This document shows positions 35,323-36,153 of a stretch of 36,153 nt of DNA, piece after piece (position 1 is the stretch's first letter; every line of letters begins with the position of its first letter). The position numbers were made by a program, and so were the translations under genes. Origin of the DNA: Prevotella corporis DSM 18810 = JCM 8529. Its GTDB lineage: Bacteria > Bacteroidota > Bacteroidia > Bacteroidales > Bacteroidaceae. The notes beneath the pieces were generated by a model. It did not search any database and was not told the origin of the DNA. It worked only from the letters and a program-made list of their open reading frames with translations. The stretch lies in assembly GCF_000430525.1 (NCBI RefSeq), contig NZ_AUME01000031.1:1-36153 (forward strand). The letters are read 5' to 3'.

Positions 35323-36153
35323 ATGAAGGTGTTGCTCTACCTCAAAAAGAGCGGTCTGGACAAGTCGGGCAAGGCTCCGATTATGGGACGCATTACCATT
35401 GGACGTTCCATCGCCCAGTTCAGTTGCAAGCTCTCCTGCAATCCTGACTTGTGGAATCCCCGTGAGAGCAGAATGGACGGAAAAAGTCGTGAGGCGGTGG
35501 AGGTGAATGGCAGGTTGGAGAACTTGCTGCTGTCCATTCAGTCAGCCTATCAGTCTTTGCTTGCAAGATGTTGCCCATTTGACGCAACCGATGTGAAGGA
35601 ACAGTTTCAAGGCAGTGTGCAGACACGGTGCATGCTCATCGAAAGGCTTGATATGCTCATAAAGGAGAAAGAAAGTCATGTCGGTGTAGACCTCAGAAAA
35701 GAGTCAATGGCAAGCTATCACTCCACGAGAATCCACTTGCAGGAGTTCATCCAAAAGAAGTATAAGGTTTCAGACTTAGCTTTCTCACAACTGACAGAGA
35801 ACTTCATCCATGAGTTTCAGCAGTACTTCTTGGGGGAGTGTGGATTTCAGGAGAGCTCATTCTACAATGTCGCCACCCATTTGAAAACAGTTTGCAGGCA
35901 GGCTTACCGTGAGGGGTTGGCAGACATCCTGCTTTTTGACAAAGTCAAAATCAGCAAGGGTAACAAGAAACTCCCCAAAGCACTTGACAGAGGAGCATTT
36001 GAGAAGTTAAAGACTCTCCACTTTGAGGAATTGGAGGAGGAAATGGAAACGGCAAGGGATATTTTCCTCTTTGCCTGTTATACGGGTGCTGCGTATTGTG
36101 ATTTGATGGAACTGGACAAGTCCCATCTTGTGCGTGATGACGAGGGTAGCCTT
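35323..36153 (+). CDS. Tyrosine recombinase (integrase), partial at right window edge
   Basis: The frame is open for 277 codons from the ATG at 35323 to the window end. Residues 1-95 form the arm-binding domain typical of Bacteroides element integrases (MKVLLYLKKSGLDKSGKAP start), 105-205 the SAM-like core-binding domain (YHSTRIHLQEFIQKKYKVSD), and about 220 onward the start of the catalytic domain. In the motif CYTGAAYCDL the first catalytic Arg position is Ala257; IntDOT of CTnDOT likewise has Ser259 there. The rest of the catalytic residues lie outside the window. This is probably the end gene of an integrative or conjugative element inserted next to the glucan operon. Another ATG at 35309 is out of frame after five codons. 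Confidence 0.88.
   Translation, partial: MKVLLYLKKSGLDKSGKAPIMGRITIGRSIAQFSCKLSCNPDLWNPRESRMDGKSREAVEVNGRLENLLLSIQSAYQSLLARCCPFDATDVKEQFQGSVQTRCMLIERLDMLIKEKESHVGVDLRKESMASYHSTRIHLQEFIQKKYKVSDLAFSQLTENFIHEFQQYFLGECGFQESSFYNVATHLKTVCRQAYREGLADILLFDKVKISKGNKKLPKALDRGAFEKLKTLHFEELEEEMETARDIFLFACYTGAAYCDLMELDKSHLVRDDEGSL

Overview
The window is chromosomal DNA from a member of the Bacteroidota, most probably the Prevotellaceae. Support comes from promoters of the TTTG / TAnnTTTG type in front of several genes, a GH97 SusB-type alpha-glucosidase, a NigD-like lipoprotein, the fused long-form PurL, the gene order PASTA protein - RluD-like - Ddl - acyltransferase, and a CTnDOT-type tyrosine recombinase. 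I see no tRNA, rRNA or CRISPR array. The species assignment is inference.

Layout. 1-280: right end of an IS256-family insertion sequence. 281-1026: intergenic, with a repeat array. 1027-2544: argR, a PspC-domain gene and proC on the + strand. 3051-4121: an NADP-dependent secondary alcohol dehydrogenase with its own promoter and terminator, followed by a ~103-bp MITE whose ends match the IS end at 257-280. 4441-9399 (- strand): purL followed by two half-size chromate transporter genes. 9864-11140 (- strand): ECF sigma factor, a probable regulatory membrane protein and a second membrane protein. 11233-13687 (- strand): efp, a family 2 glycosyltransferase and radC. 13908-19654 (+ strand): rpmH (51 aa), then PASTA protein, RluD-like pseudouridine synthase, D-Ala-D-Ala ligase, acyltransferase, NigD-like lipoprotein and a small secreted TonB-plug-like protein. 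19762-22087: divergent tdh and kbl. 22619-25342: superoxide reductase (-), then a secreted glutamine-amidotransferase-like protein and a YcxB-like membrane protein (+). 25513-34609 (- strand): alpha-glucan cluster of CBM20-GH77 glucanotransferase, SusB-like GH97, type I pullulanase and SusA-like GH13. 35323-36153: start of a tyrosine recombinase, probably the edge of an integrative element.

How the genes work together. TDH oxidises threonine to 2-amino-3-ketobutyrate and KBL cleaves it with CoA to glycine and acetyl-CoA. The glucan cluster pairs three exported hydrolases (pullulanase, neopullulanase, alpha-glucosidase) with a cytoplasmic disproportionating enzyme, so it should take alpha-glucans or their oligosaccharides down to glucose; no SusC, SusD or SusR homologue is in the window.

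The most interesting non-genic signal is a set of five intergenic arrays of short palindromes with a 22-bp period: 624-705, 9594-9654, 23203-23285, 29461-29566 and 34950-35010. Four share a 17-nt unit near CAAAAGCTNAGCTTTTG; the fifth has an unrelated 18-nt unit (AAAAAGTACGTACTTTTT) with the same period. They fit neither CRISPR nor ordinary terminators.
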